Origin: Lacimicrobium alkaliphilum
Lineage (GTDB): Bacteria > Pseudomonadota > Gammaproteobacteria > Enterobacterales > Alteromonadaceae
DNA: 64,000 bases
Direction of reading: 5' to 3'
NCBI RefSeq assembly: GCF_002591895.1
Contig: NZ_NISX01000012.1
Span: 1-64,000, forward strand
Every line of letters begins with the position of its first letter. The stretch's first letter is position 1. The notes beneath the pieces are model-generated. The model was given only the letters and a program-made list of their open reading frames with translations, was not told the origin of the DNA and searched no databases. The translations under genes were made by a program, and so were the position numbers. This document shows positions 1 through 9,356 of the stretch, piece after piece.

Positions 1-249
1 AAAAAGTAGGATCTGACCCTGGCCCTGGCCGGAGAGCAAGGTTCGGATACCATCAACGGAGTCAACATTTCCGTGGTTAGCTAGACCAACAACTTTAATG
101 TTTTCTTCAAGGCAAACTTCGAGAAGTTTGTGGTTGTAATCGTCCTCAGATAATCCTTGTTGCGCACCTCTATAGCCAATGTAACTTGCAGGATTGACCT
201 GTAGTGCACATTTCCAAAATCTTGCTTTTGTGAAAACACCCTCATTCAT
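1..249 (-). CDS. N-terminal fragment resembling a PHP-domain/TrlF-like ATPase (partial)
   Basis: An open frame of 83 codons runs from an ATG at 249 to the window edge without a stop. It begins MNEGVFTKARFWKCALQVNP and contains GLANHGNVDSVDGIR, which recalls the start of large proteins joining a PHP phosphoesterase domain to an SMC/AAA-like ATPase (TrlF-like, sometimes linked to defence). In those relatives I recall a metal-ligand DHGN; here it reads NHGN. The last codons (GQGQGQILLF) do not look like the family and come from a stretch, about bases 1-30, that resembles a repeat or insertion-sequence end, so the gene may be interrupted there. The family call comes from memory of similar sequences and is tentative. 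Confidence 0.4.
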   Translation of the reverse strand, partial: MNEGVFTKARFWKCALQVNPASYIGYRGAQQGLSEDDYNHKLLEVCLEENIKVVGLANHGNVDSVDGIRTLLSGQGQGQILLF

Positions 250-623
250 AAACATCCCTTTTTATTCTGGCTAGATTAAGCTTAAAGTATCATACATACT
301 AATGCGTTTTTTTGATCTGACGCTTAAAACTGTAATCTGTCTGAGATTAGTTCCGGTCGCTATTGTGCGACTTATACTTTACGTCCGCTTCTCGCTCAAA
401 CCGGACAATTCCTCTGCATATAGCCAACAATTTCTACAGAATACTCCCAGATTTTGAACAGAGCTGACTAAGATAGGGCAATACTTAGTCAGCGGCGCAA
501 ATAGGTATCCTGGCTCCAGTCATAATACAAAATTCCAACTTACTCTCTGCGTCTTAGCGCCTCTGCGAGATCCCATTCTCTTTGCCGAGGCCTGGATATC
601 CCGAAACCCCTGGCTAAAGAGGA
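250..623. other. Intergenic stretch with a hairpin and repeat remnant
   Basis: I see no gene in these 374 bases. The right part (about 541-575) carries a degenerate copy of the dispersed 'cgcctctgcgaga' repeat that recurs at 7077-7917, 12494-13119 and 46515-47000. A perfect inverted repeat lies at 463-493. The left part must hold the promoter of the leftward gene that starts at 249. Confidence 0.5.
463..493. repeat. Perfect 10-bp inverted repeat (hairpin)
   Basis: GCTGACTAAG at 463-472 is repeated in reverse complement at 484-493, with an 11-base loop. No T-run follows on the plus strand, so it is not a standard intrinsic terminator for that strand. It could be an operator, a REP-type hairpin or a processing site. 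Confidence 0.5.
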
Positions 624-2273
624 TCAAAACACCATAGCCTTACCGCGACCACTGGTCTCTGATGCGGCATCCAGGTTGCCATTGTTATCCCGGCTGATGA
701 CCTGTAGATCGCCGAAGCGTCTGCCACTGAGTTTGTAGCCCATTTTTTCAAGCTGATATTTTGCCCGGGCAGAGAGGCCGGGATGGTGGCGGATCACATC
801 TTTGGGCAACAACTGATGATGCACGCGAGGTGCATTCACCAGCTCATCGGCGCTCATGTCAAACAGCACCCGGTTTAAGATGGACTGAAACACCGAGCTG
901 ATAATGGTGGTGCCGCCCGGTGAGCCCGAGACCATCTCCACCTGATTGTCTTTTAACAGAATGGTTGGTGTCATCGAGGAGAGCATGCGCTTTTGCGGCT
1001 CTATCTTGTTGGCTTCTTTGCCGATGGCACCAAAGAAATTCGGCACGCCGGGCTTGGCACTGAAATCATCCATTTCGTTATTCAGCAAAAAGCCCGCCCC
1101 TTCTACCACCACGCCATTACCGAAACCTAGGTTAATCGTCGTGGTATTGGAGACCGCATTACCCCATTGATCGATGACCGAGTAATGGGTGGTATCTTCA
1201 CTTTCTTTAAGGCCCGGTTTGACCTCTTCGGTAACAGAAATACTGTCGATGGATACCTGCGCCGCTCGTCTGGCAATATAGGTATCATCAAGTAATTTTT
1301 CTGTGGGTACCGGATGGAAATCCGGGTCGCCCATATATTCTCCACGGTCGGCAAAGCCGAGTTTGCCAAGCTCCGCCAGCAAATGGATATATTGCGCCGA
1401 ATTATGCTCCAGATCCTGGAAATGCTGTTTCAGTTGCGCCTGCATTTTCAGCATCTGCACCAGTACCAGACCGCCGGAACTTGGCGGCGGCGCGGACAGA
1501 ACCTGATAGCCATTCCAGCTATCGCTGATGGGAGTGCGCCATTTTGCCTCATAAGCGGCCAGATCTTCGCCAGTGATCAGGCCACCCTGTTGCTGCATAA
1601 ATTCTGTAATCAGTCTGGCCGTTTCTCCGTCATAAAAACCTTGTGGACCGTGCTCAGCAATACGCTTTAGGGTGGCAGCTAACTGCGGCTGTTTAAATAA
1701 CTGATCTTCACGCATGCGGCCGAAGAAATAATCGAAGTTTCGCCCGTGACGATCCTGCTTAACCCTTCTGATATAGCGTTTAACTGACCTCAGCAATTTG
1801 GGGTGCGGCATAAAGCCATCTTCTGCCAGTTCGATGGCCGGAGCCATCAGGGTTGACCAATCCTTCGTGCCGTATTTCTGGTGCGCCTGCCACATGCCCA
1901 TTACCGCACCGGGCACACCGGATGCCAGAATGCCGTACAGCGGCTTTTCCTGAATCACATTGCCCTTTGCATCCAGATACATGTCTTTATGAGCAGCCAG
2001 TGGCGCTTTTTCGCGATAATCGAGGAAGTCAGCCTGATTATCCTTGTAAATCAGCATAAAGCCGCCACCGCCGATATTGCCAGCCTCGGGTAGGGTGACC
2101 GCCAGTACAAAGTTTGCAGCCACCGCTGCATCAACTGCATTACCCCCTTCTTCGAGCACCTGTCTGGCCACATCAGCACTGTAACTGTCGGGCATGGCCA
2201 CTGCGGCTTGCTGTGTCTGCGCAACAACAGGCTGGCTTACCAGCAAAACTACAAGAATAAATAGTCTCAACAT
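624..2273 (-). CDS. ggt: Gamma-glutamyltranspeptidase (glutathione hydrolase)
   Basis: This 549-residue precursor is a periplasmic N-terminal nucleophile hydrolase that cleaves or transfers the gamma-glutamyl group of glutathione. Residues 1-19 form a signal peptide ending in VVAQ. The autoprocessing site and nucleophile are in EDTTHYS (Thr361 by my count, matching Thr391 of the E. coli enzyme). Other family motifs are APPPSSGG (about 261-268), SSMTPT and GSPGGTT (about 450-460). Length is close to the usual 560-580. The ATG at 2273 follows AAGGTGAT at a good distance. It is transcribed alone; the ABC genes upstream are on the same strand but 171 bases away. Confidence 0.95.
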   Translation of the reverse strand: MLRLFILVVLLVSQPVVAQTQQAAVAMPDSYSADVARQVLEEGGNAVDAAVAANFVLAVTLPEAGNIGGGGFMLIYKDNQADFLDYREKAPLAAHKDMYLDAKGNVIQEKPLYGILASGVPGAVMGMWQAHQKYGTKDWSTLMAPAIELAEDGFMPHPKLLRSVKRYIRRVKQDRHGRNFDYFFGRMREDQLFKQPQLAATLKRIAEHGPQGFYDGETARLITEFMQQQGGLITGEDLAAYEAKWRTPISDSWNGYQVLSAPPPSSGGLVLVQMLKMQAQLKQHFQDLEHNSAQYIHLLAELGKLGFADRGEYMGDPDFHPVPTEKLLDDTYIARRAAQVSIDSISVTEEVKPGLKESEDTTHYSVIDQWGNAVSNTTTINLGFGNGVVVEGAGFLLNNEMDDFSAKPGVPNFFGAIGKEANKIEPQKRMLSSMTPTILLKDNQVEMVSGSPGGTTIISSVFQSILNRVLFDMSADELVNAPRVHHQLLPKDVIRHHPGLSARAKYQLEKMGYKLSGRRFGDLQVISRDNNGNLDAASETSGRGKAMVF

Positions 2274-2444
2274 TGTTCATCACCTTAGGGCAGGAATAGA
2301 GAATAAGAACAAAGGGTTAACCTATCCCGAGTCGACGCGAAAGTCCATGCCAGTGGCACAGGTATTGAGTATGGCAGGCGCAATAAAAGCATAAACAAGA
2401 ACAGTTTTATGGGCAGCGATGGCTGACACAGCTGCCCCTGATTG

Positions 2445-3563
2445 CTATGCAGCCAGAAAGACCACAATAGCAACAAGGCAGGGGACAAACAGAAACCATT
2501 TAGGGCGCCACAATATGCCGGCCAGAGCGCCTGTGTAAAACAATAGCCATAGCCCCCATTGGACAACTTCAAAGATACCCGCCAAGGCGATCAGTATGAC
2601 GCCAATAAGGGTTTTAAGAAACACGTACGTCACCCCCCAGGCCAGTTGTGCGAATTCACCGCCGGATAAGCTGCGCAGGTAAAGGTGGTAGCGCTCTCTG
2701 AGAGCCTGAATACCAAACAGGCTGCTTGCCAGTATCAGCGCGCTGAGGAAACAGACCAGATTTAACAAATAAGGCTGTACGTCTGGATGCAATGAAGAGG
2801 CACTGATGCGGGTCAGGGCAATCAATAGCAATAGGGCAATAAGCCGCAGTTTTTCGCCGCCGGGAGACGAGATATCCGCCCGCAAAAACAGTCGGAAGAG
2901 CCCGTGCGGCCAGTTACCGGATGGGATTGAAACCGCTGGCATAAAACGCTCTGTCACAATGGCAATGACCCAAAGCAGCAACCACTGCAACTTGCTCAGT
3001 TCCTCTGGCCAGGTAAAGGCGAGAAAAGGAAAAACCAACAGGCTGATCCACGGCAGTGTATTGTTCACTGCGATAAAGCCGTAATAAGCAGACAGTATCA
3101 CCAGAGCCAACAGGGGAATCAGTTCAGCCAGAAATGCTGGCGAATTTGCTGATGTCAGGGTACCGCTTTGTTGAACCAGAACGATGATCAGCAGCAGTAC
3201 AGGCCCCAGAATAAACACATTTGCGGCATAAATTATCAATCCCCAATCGCAGAGGGATTTAAAGGCCGGGTTTGTGGGTAGTGCTTTCAGATAGAGCTGA
3301 TAGCGGGCTGCATAAATGCCGTCGCGCTGAAAATTCATCCAGCTGTAGAGCAGTAACAGATAGCCCCACAAAGTATTCAGGTATAACGAGGATTGAGTTT
3401 GCGGATCGGCCAGTACCCCCAATGACAGCAGTGGTAGCATCACCAGTGCAGGTAAGGCCATAGGGAACAGTGCCACCAGTCCGATTCCCATTTGTCTGAG
3501 GCTGGTCAGCCACTGCTTTAATGATTGATGGTAAAGCCTGATCCTGAATAACCAGTAGCTCAC
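2445..3563 (-). CDS. Multi-pass membrane protein, probable ABC permease partner
   Basis: A 372-residue, very hydrophobic protein with roughly ten predicted membrane segments and no soluble domain. Its GTG start (3563) overlaps the stop of the ABC ATPase gene by four bases (GTGA), so the two are translationally coupled and probably form one transporter. The sequence does not match a classic ABC-2 permease that I can name; it may belong to a lineage-specific family. The substrate is unknown. The upstream ATPase gene and the coupling are the only functional clues. Confidence 0.65.
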   Translation of the reverse strand: MSYWLFRIRLYHQSLKQWLTSLRQMGIGLVALFPMALPALVMLPLLSLGVLADPQTQSSLYLNTLWGYLLLLYSWMNFQRDGIYAARYQLYLKALPTNPAFKSLCDWGLIIYAANVFILGPVLLLIIVLVQQSGTLTSANSPAFLAELIPLLALVILSAYYGFIAVNNTLPWISLLVFPFLAFTWPEELSKLQWLLLWVIAIVTERFMPAVSIPSGNWPHGLFRLFLRADISSPGGEKLRLIALLLLIALTRISASSLHPDVQPYLLNLVCFLSALILASSLFGIQALRERYHLYLRSLSGGEFAQLAWGVTYVFLKTLIGVILIALAGIFEVVQWGLWLLFYTGALAGILWRPKWFLFVPCLVAIVVFLAA

Positions 3564-4165
3564 ATGACACCGTTGGCAATATCTTGCAGTGGAATATGTT
3601 GCATTTCGGTATTGCCGGATGACAGGTTGTCGTGGCTTGCCACAATAATCTGCCCCGGGTAATTGTCCAGGATCCCTGCCAATACAATTCTGGCCTGATC
3701 ATCCAGGCCATTGCCAGGCTCATCCAGTATCAATAAATCGGGTTGATGCATCAGGGCGGTGATTAAACTGAGCTTTTTATAATTGCCCAGTGACAGGTCC
3801 TGCACTTTAGTAAGAAGGAATTTCCCGAGGCCAAACTCTGCTACCCAGCCCTGATCATCCTCGCAGCCGAATTGTTGTGCGTGAAAACGCAACAACTCTT
3901 TTACCGGCATAAATGCGGGCAGTGCCACTTTGCTGGCGCTGATGCCGATGCTTTGTTTACTGCCAGCGAGAAGCACATCCTGCTGATTAAATGTGATCTT
4001 GCCCTGCTGAGGTTTAAGTAAACCCGCGGCCAACAGCAATAAGGTGGTTTTGCCACAGCCATTGGGGCCACTGATTAGCGCCCGGCGAGCATCAATAGTT
4101 ATCGACAGGTTGCGTAACAGCGATTGATGCGGATAACTCTGGCTGACCTGATTAAAAGTTAACAA
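3560..4165 (-). CDS. ABC transporter ATP-binding protein
   Basis: A compact 201-residue ABC ATPase. Walker A is SGPNGCGKTT (about residues 33-42). The signature region reads LSLGNYKKLSL rather than LSGGQ, and Walker B is LLILDEPGNGLD. The short length and signature resemble CcmA-like small ATPases, but no ccm genes are near. It couples ATP hydrolysis to the membrane protein encoded just downstream with a 4-base overlap. Substrate and direction of transport cannot be told from the sequence. Confidence 0.85.
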   Translation of the reverse strand: MLTFNQVSQSYPHQSLLRNLSITIDARRALISGPNGCGKTTLLLLAAGLLKPQQGKITFNQQDVLLAGSKQSIGISASKVALPAFMPVKELLRFHAQQFGCEDDQGWVAEFGLGKFLLTKVQDLSLGNYKKLSLITALMHQPDLLILDEPGNGLDDQARIVLAGILDNYPGQIIVASHDNLSSGNTEMQHIPLQDIANGVM

Positions 4166-4222
4166 CTGGGCAGGCTCCCTAACGCTTTGGCAGAATGGTT
4201 GACTCTGACTGACATCGCCTGG

Positions 4223-4708
4223 CTAATCCTTGGGCAGCTTATCCCGCTCTTTTTGCTGGTCCGGTTTCACCTTATATTCTCCTTCAATGGTACTATTGTC
4301 GTCGTCCTGATTCGGACGGCGATAATATTGTTGCTGTTGTTGTGCCTGCACTACCTGAACCTGCATTTTATTCAGCAGCCAGCGCGCAATCAGTGGCCGG
4401 GAGAAGGGGGCCACCAGTAAAAGACCAAAGGCATCGGTGACAAAGCCCGGCGTTACCAGTAACACACCCGCAATGGCCAGCATCAGGCCTTCGGCCATTT
4501 CCTGACCGGGGATTTGGCCCATGTCCATTTTGCGTCTGGCCTGAAACAGCGTGGCCACGCCCTGCATCCGCACCAGTGCAGCGCCTACAGCCGCAGTGAG
4601 TATTACCAGGCCAATGGTTGGCCAGCCGCCAATGCGATCGCCAACTTCGATTAACACAGCGATTTCAATAATTGGCATAATCGCGAACAGAAAAAATAGT
4701 TTTCCCAT
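4223..4708 (-). CDS. fxsA: FxsA family inner-membrane protein
   Basis: A 161-residue membrane protein starting MGKLFFLFAIMPIIEIAVLI, typical of FxsA, whose E. coli member relieves exclusion of phage T7 by the F plasmid when overproduced. The core has GGWPTIGLVILTAAVGAALVRMQG-type membrane segments in the first 50 residues and VTPGFVTDAFGLLLVAP further on. The tail is hydrophilic with a Gln run. The frame extends upstream to 4798, but the ATG at 4708 has an AAGGA site and matches the family start. In many relatives fxsA precedes groES-groEL; here no chaperonin genes are in the window. Confidence 0.88.
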   Translation of the reverse strand: MGKLFFLFAIMPIIEIAVLIEVGDRIGGWPTIGLVILTAAVGAALVRMQGVATLFQARRKMDMGQIPGQEMAEGLMLAIAGVLLVTPGFVTDAFGLLLVAPFSRPLIARWLLNKMQVQVVQAQQQQQYYRRPNQDDDNSTIEGEYKVKPDQQKERDKLPKD

Positions 4709-4941
4709 GGGGTATCCTTGCAAAGGTGTGCACAATAGAACGGGTATAACAAAACTATGTTGGGGCCAACTATAGCAACACAAGCCACGAGTACCCACAA
4801 CCGAAATGTATTATGCGAACCGCGGGAATTTAACATGCCCGCAGACACCGGCCACGCGCCCAATGGTTAATTGTGGGTATGAATTGGCATAAATGTTACA
4901 AAGTATAAAAGTTGAAAGACAAAGTGAACAGGAAGGGTCTT

Positions 4942-5265
4942 ATGACAGTATCTGATATTTGCCTGGTGCTTTGCACCTGTCCTGACAACGAGACAGCGGC
5001 TCAGATTGCCCGCGCTGCGGTGGAGCAAAAACATGCCGCTTGTGTCAGTATACTCCCCGGCCTGACGTCCGTTTATAGTTGGCAAGGCGAGATAGAGCAG
5101 GACAGTGAAGTACAGTTACTGATAAAAACGACAAAGCGCAATACCGATGCACTATATAAGCTGGCGTTAAGTCTGCACCCGTATGATGAGCCGGAATGGC
5201 TTATTGTTGATATTGCCGGTGGCGCTGCCACTTACCTGAACTGGATTAAAAGTAGTACAGAATGA
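4942..5265 (+). CDS. cutA: Divalent-cation tolerance protein CutA
   Basis: A 107-residue small trimeric CutA1-type protein. Family features are LVLCTCPDNETAAQIAR near the start, CVSILPGLTSVYSWQGEI in the middle and HPYDEPEWLIVDI near the end. The ATG at 4942 is preceded by GGAAGG and gives the usual family length; the open frame continues to 4912 but without a better ribosome site. The stop overlaps the ATG of dsbD by four bases, the usual cutA-dsbD arrangement in gammaproteobacteria. Its exact role, copper tolerance or signalling, is unsettled in general. Confidence 0.93.
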   Translation: MTVSDICLVLCTCPDNETAAQIARAAVEQKHAACVSILPGLTSVYSWQGEIEQDSEVQLLIKTTKRNTDALYKLALSLHPYDEPEWLIVDIAGGAATYLNWIKSSTE

Positions 5266-7076
5266 TTACAAAGTATTTGCGGTTTTTTATTGTTGCGCTT
5301 GTTCTTTATTTTCCCGCCCTGGCTGTTGCTCAGGATCCTCTGGCCGATTTACTGGGTGAGCAGCAACAATTTTTACCCGTCGAAGAGGCGTTTCAATTCG
5401 AATTTCGTCAACAGGATGGCAAGTTGCATCTTAGCTGGCAAGTGGCCGAGGGATACTATCTTTACAAAAAACAGTTTAAGACGGCGCTTACCGATGTAAA
5501 CCTTTCAACGCCGCGTTATGCCCCGGAGCAGGGCGAAGAAATAGAAGATGAATATTTCGGTGTATCCGAGGTGTATTTTGAGGATGTCAGCATTGAGTAT
5601 GATATTCATTCCTCTGCTCAGGACGGTGTCGTTAAAATCCGTTATCAGGGCTGTGCCGAAGCCGGATTGTGTTATCCGGCCACCACTCAGGTGGTGTATC
5701 TGGATCAGGTGAGCGATAGCGCTGACGGCAGTGAGGCTGCGGCCGCCGAGCAGGAGCCGGAGGCAGGCAGCCGCTCCGAACAATTTGAGCTGGCCGATCT
5801 GCTCTCAAGCGATCAGCACCTGCTCTGGACCCTGCTGATCTTTGTGGTGCTTGGTGCCGGTCTGGCACTGACACCTTGTGTTTTCCCTATGTACCCTATT
5901 CTGTCCGGCATCATTATCGGTCAGGGCAAAGAAATTAAGACTTCCAAAGCGTTCAGTCTGAGTTTTATCTATGTACAGGGCATGGCCATTACCTATTCTT
6001 TGCTGGGGCTGGTGGTCGCGTCGGCAGGGGTGAAATTCCAGGCTGCATTGCAGCATCCTGCCATTCTGATCACCTTTATTGTTGTGTTTTCTTTGTTAGC
6101 ACTGGTGATGTTCGGAGCCTGGGAGCTGCAATTACCGGCTAAATGGCAGGAAAAGCTGAATAACGTCAGCAATCAGCAAAAAGGTGGCCGGTACTCCGGG
6201 GTATTCCTGATGGGAGCCATTTCCGGTCTGGTGGCATCGCCCTGTACTACCGCACCACTGACTGGGATCTTGTTATTTGTGGCCCAGAGCGGCGATCTGG
6301 TGCTTGGGTTTTCAGCCCTTTATGCCCTGAGTATCGGCATGGGCATACCACTGGTGCTGTTTGGCATGACCGGAGGAAAACTGTTGCCCAAAGCCGGCGC
6401 CTGGATGAATATCGTCAAGGTAACCTTTGGCTTTATGATGCTTGCGGTGGCCTTATTGTTTGTTGAACGCATGTTCGATAACCAGTGGACCGACCTTGCC
6501 TGGGCGATTCTGGGACTGTCCACTTTTAGTTACTGGCAGGTGATGAATCAGGGGACGGCGACAAGTTTTTTCAAAGGGATTCGCAGTCTGATTATTTTCC
6601 TGGGGCTGTTTGGCTCGGCGCTGTATGGCTATCAGGCGGTGCTGCCCGGTGTTGGCCTGGTGCAGTCTGGCAAGGTGTCAGATGCTGAAAACGAGGTCAC
6701 CAAAGGTGAAGAAGTGCATTTTATGCGGGTCAGAGATCTTGGTGATTTTGCCGCAAAATTGCAGGCCGCCAATGCTCAAGGCAAGTCGGTGATGATCGAT
6801 CTTTATGCAGACTGGTGTGTGGCGTGCAAGGAATTTGAAAAATACACTTTTCCCGACGAACGAGTGAAAAAAGCACTGGAAAATACGGTGTTGATGCAAA
6901 TTGATTTGACTGAAAATACACCAACCAGCCTGGCATTTCAGGAAGAATTTGCGGTACTCGGATTACCGACCATTCTGTTCTTCGATGCTAAGGGAAATGA
7001 ACTCCAGCGCGCCAGAGTCACAGGCTTTATGAACGCAGAGCGCTTTGCCGCCCACCTCGAAAAATTGCCGTTGTAG
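5262..7076 (+). CDS. dsbD: Thiol:disulfide interchange protein DsbD
   Basis: A 604-residue inner-membrane reductase that carries electrons from cytoplasmic thioredoxin to periplasmic DsbC and cytochrome c maturation factors. All three modules are present. After a signal peptide (about 1-23) the N-terminal alpha domain has CAEAGLCYP (about 128-136). The membrane beta domain has the two cysteines in TPCVFPMYP and ASPCTTAP. The C-terminal thioredoxin-like gamma domain has YADWCVACKEFE. Length is normal. It is translationally coupled to cutA. Confidence 0.96.
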   Translation: MITKYLRFFIVALVLYFPALAVAQDPLADLLGEQQQFLPVEEAFQFEFRQQDGKLHLSWQVAEGYYLYKKQFKTALTDVNLSTPRYAPEQGEEIEDEYFGVSEVYFEDVSIEYDIHSSAQDGVVKIRYQGCAEAGLCYPATTQVVYLDQVSDSADGSEAAAAEQEPEAGSRSEQFELADLLSSDQHLLWTLLIFVVLGAGLALTPCVFPMYPILSGIIIGQGKEIKTSKAFSLSFIYVQGMAITYSLLGLVVASAGVKFQAALQHPAILITFIVVFSLLALVMFGAWELQLPAKWQEKLNNVSNQQKGGRYSGVFLMGAISGLVASPCTTAPLTGILLFVAQSGDLVLGFSALYALSIGMGIPLVLFGMTGGKLLPKAGAWMNIVKVTFGFMMLAVALLFVERMFDNQWTDLAWAILGLSTFSYWQVMNQGTATSFFKGIRSLIIFLGLFGSALYGYQAVLPGVGLVQSGKVSDAENEVTKGEEVHFMRVRDLGDFAAKLQAANAQGKSVMIDLYADWCVACKEFEKYTFPDERVKKALENTVLMQIDLTENTPTSLAFQEEFAVLGLPTILFFDAKGNELQRARVTGFMNAERFAAHLEKLPL

Positions 7077-7917
7077 GGGAAAGTTTTCAATTTGCATGAG
7101 TCGCCCAGCAACCTTTGAATTAACCAATGTGCTTACCGGCAATATCCTGTTGTCAAAGGTGCTGGATATACCCGGGTGTAGCGGAGCGGAATCCGGGGGC
7201 TTCCTGCTCGCAAAAGAAATTTCACCACAGAGGCACCCCGCACCTTTACTTTTTCGGTTTGAAGTATGTCCCTGAAGAAACAGCTAAGCAAAGGGGCTGG
7301 GCAGGCAGAGGGCACAGAGAAGTAAAGGGCATTAAACCGTTATTACCTCTATGTACTCTGTGTTTATATTGAATCGCGCAAGGGCCGCAGAGAAATATGG
7401 AATTGGCGTTATCAGCCCCCTGCGTCTTAGCGGCTCTGCGAGAGTAATGTATTTGTTCGTGTTTTTAGTGGTTTATTCAGCCTTTTTCCAGGGGCGCTGG
7501 ATGCCCAGCACTTTTGAATTAGCAATGTGCTGTTAAATAGGACCGTGCAATCAAAGATGCTGGACAGGCCCGATAACAACACTCGGGCATGACGGGCTGT
7601 CTTTCCCCACGTGTAGTTGGCGGGAATCCAGTGTCTTAATGTTTTTTAACCTTCGTGTTCCTTGGCGATGTTTGTGGTTAACTTACTCATTTCTTCACCG
7701 CAGAGTCGCAGAGCGCGCGGAGAAAACGGAGATGGAACGCCTTCTGAATCTCTGTGTTCTCTGTGCCTCTGTGGTTAATCTTATAGCTCTTAAAGGCCGT
7801 AGGACGCCAGGATAGGACTCAGTTTAATCGGCTCATTGAGTCACTCCCGTCTCTGATGGTCGAATAAATTCAACCCTGGTCTACACTTATCCCCAGCTTA
7901 ATCGATTGGGGCGGAAG
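7077..7917. other. Repeat-rich intergenic region
   Basis: About 840 bases without a credible gene. It contains one good copy (7103-7199) and one worn copy (7503-7575) of the element that forms the tandem array at 12494-13119. Between them lie many short 'cacagaggcac', 'gcagagggcacagag' and 'cggctctgcgaga' motifs in both orientations (about 7213-7480 and 7690-7785). Short open frames here only translate these repeats. The last part must contain the promoter for the DUF2914-hem genes. Confidence 0.7.
7103..7199 (+). repeat. Single copy of REP-like repeat element
   Basis: About 97 bases nearly identical to the first part of the 220-bp unit at 12581. It starts GCCCAGCAACCTTTGAATTA and ends with a hairpin-like CCGGG...ATCCGGG region. 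A more diverged copy lies at 7503-7575. This marks the element as a dispersed family in this genome. Confidence 0.7.
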
Positions 7918-8307
7918 ATGAGAGGCTTACTGATAATACTGTTGTGTTGGGTTTTCAATGCTCATGCAGATGTGGTGCGTAGCCAGCTTACCAGCGAGAT
8001 TCAGAATCGCGAACCTGTGGATGATTTACAAGATGAAGTCGTAGGCAGGCCCGGGCAGATCACCACGGTAATGTTTTTTACGCATATTGAAAATCGTATG
8101 AATCAGCAGGTGATACATAAGTGGCTGTATCAGGGGGAAGTGAAAGCAGAAGTGCTTTTCGATATTGGCAGTAACAACTGGCGGACATGGTCCAGTAAGA
8201 ATCTTTTGCCTAAATGGCAGGGTGACTGGCAGGTGCAGGTCTGGGTTGGAGAAAAGATGCTGGTCAGCGAAGAATTCAAGTTTACCCTGGCTATGGATAA
8301 TTACTAA
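7918..8307 (+). CDS. DUF2914 domain protein, exported
   Basis: A 129-residue protein with a signal peptide (MRGLLIILLCWVFNAHA) and one DUF2914 domain. Family-like features are the FFTHIENRMNQQVIHKWLY stretch and the WRTWSSKNLLPKWQGDWQV stretch. An in-frame TTG at 7906 would add four residues; I prefer the ATG at 7918. Function is unknown. It lies 113 bases before hemC on the same strand, a position I associate with this family in Alteromonadales, but no tetrapyrrole link is visible in the sequence. Confidence 0.8.
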   Translation: MRGLLIILLCWVFNAHADVVRSQLTSEIQNREPVDDLQDEVVGRPGQITTVMFFTHIENRMNQQVIHKWLYQGEVKAEVLFDIGSNNWRTWSSKNLLPKWQGDWQVQVWVGEKMLVSEEFKFTLAMDNY

Positions 8308-8420
8308 TCTGACCGGGCATGAGCAAAGCAAATACCTATTCTGCGTTGATGTACTGGCTGTTAAAGTTAAGGTGCAATGTTATTATTCGCTATATCTGAA
8401 TAATGCGTTAAGAGAATTGA

Positions 8421-9356
8421 ATGCACCCATCCCTTGTTCGTATCGCTACCCGTAAAAGTGCCCTGGCGCTATGGCAGGCTGAGTATGTCAAACAGGCTCT
8501 GGAAAAGGCCCACCCTGGGCTCAGGGTAGATCTGGTACCCATGTCCACGCAGGGGGATCGGGTGCTGGACACTCCGCTGGCGAAAATTGGCGGCAAGGGA
8601 TTGTTTATCAAAGAGCTGGAAGTGGCAATGCAGCAAGACAGAGCCGATATTGCCGTGCATTCTATGAAAGATGTTCCCATGGAAATGCCACAAGGTTTTG
8701 GCCTGTATGCGATTTGTGAGCGAGAGAATCCCTTTGATGCCTTTGTGTCCAACCAGTATGCCGATTTACAGTCGCTGCCCAGAGGGGCGGTAGTCGGTAC
8801 CTCCAGTATGCGTCGCCAGTGCCAGCTCAAAGCCTGGCGTGATGATTTGCAGATCCGTGATTTGCGCGGCAATGTGAATACCCGTCTGGCTAAGCTGGAT
8901 GCCGGTGAGTATGACGCCATTATACTCGCCTGTGCGGGGCTGATTCGTCTGGAAATGGGCGAGCGTATTCGTCATGGTATCGAGCCGGAATTCTGTCTTC
9001 CTGCCGTCGGACAGGGCGCGGTCGGTATCGAATGCAGGGATGATGACAAGGATCTGATCGCACTGCTTAAACCTCTTAATCATCAACATACCGCCATTCG
9101 TGTGCGTGCTGAGCGGGCCATGAACCACACCTTGCAGGGGGGCTGTCAGGTGCCCATCGGTGGTTTCGCCTTGCTGGAGAGCGACAAAGTCTGGTTGCGG
9201 GGCCTGGTGGGCGCTGTGGATGGCAGCGAGATTATCAGTGCTGAAATCCGCGGTGATGCTGCTGATGCCGAGAGTTTAGGTCAGCAGCTCGGGCAGATGT
9301 TACTGGAAAAAGGCGCCGGCAAAATACTCAAAGCGTTGTATCAGCAACATGAGTGA
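8421..9356 (+). CDS. hemC: Hydroxymethylbilane synthase (porphobilinogen deaminase)
   Basis: A 311-residue cytoplasmic enzyme that joins four porphobilinogens into hydroxymethylbilane for heme and siroheme. The dipyrromethane cofactor cysteine is in [10 protein letters not shown] (Cys242, the same number as in E. coli). Other conserved parts are [13 protein letters not shown], the DVPMEMP segment, and [11 protein letters not shown]. The end overlaps the start of hemD by eight bases, so the hem genes form a tight operon. Confidence 0.97.
   Translation: MHPSLVRIATRKSALALWQAEYVKQALEKAHPGLRVDLVPMSTQGDRVLDTPLAKIGGKGLFIKELEVAMQQDRADIAVHSMKDVPMEMPQGFGLYAICERENPFDAFVSNQYADLQSLPRGAVVGTSSMRRQCQLKAWRDDLQIRDLRGNVNTRLAKLDAGEYDAIILACAGLIRLEMGERIRHGIEPEFCLPAVGQGAVGIECRDDDKDLIALLKPLNHQHTAIRVRAERAMNHTLQGGCQVPIGGFALLESDKVWLRGLVGAVDGSEIISAEIRGDAADAESLGQQLGQMLLEKGAGKILKALYQQHE

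Noticed and set aside
7045-7536. Short rightward frames after dsbD
   Set aside because: They consist of translated intergenic repeat sequence.
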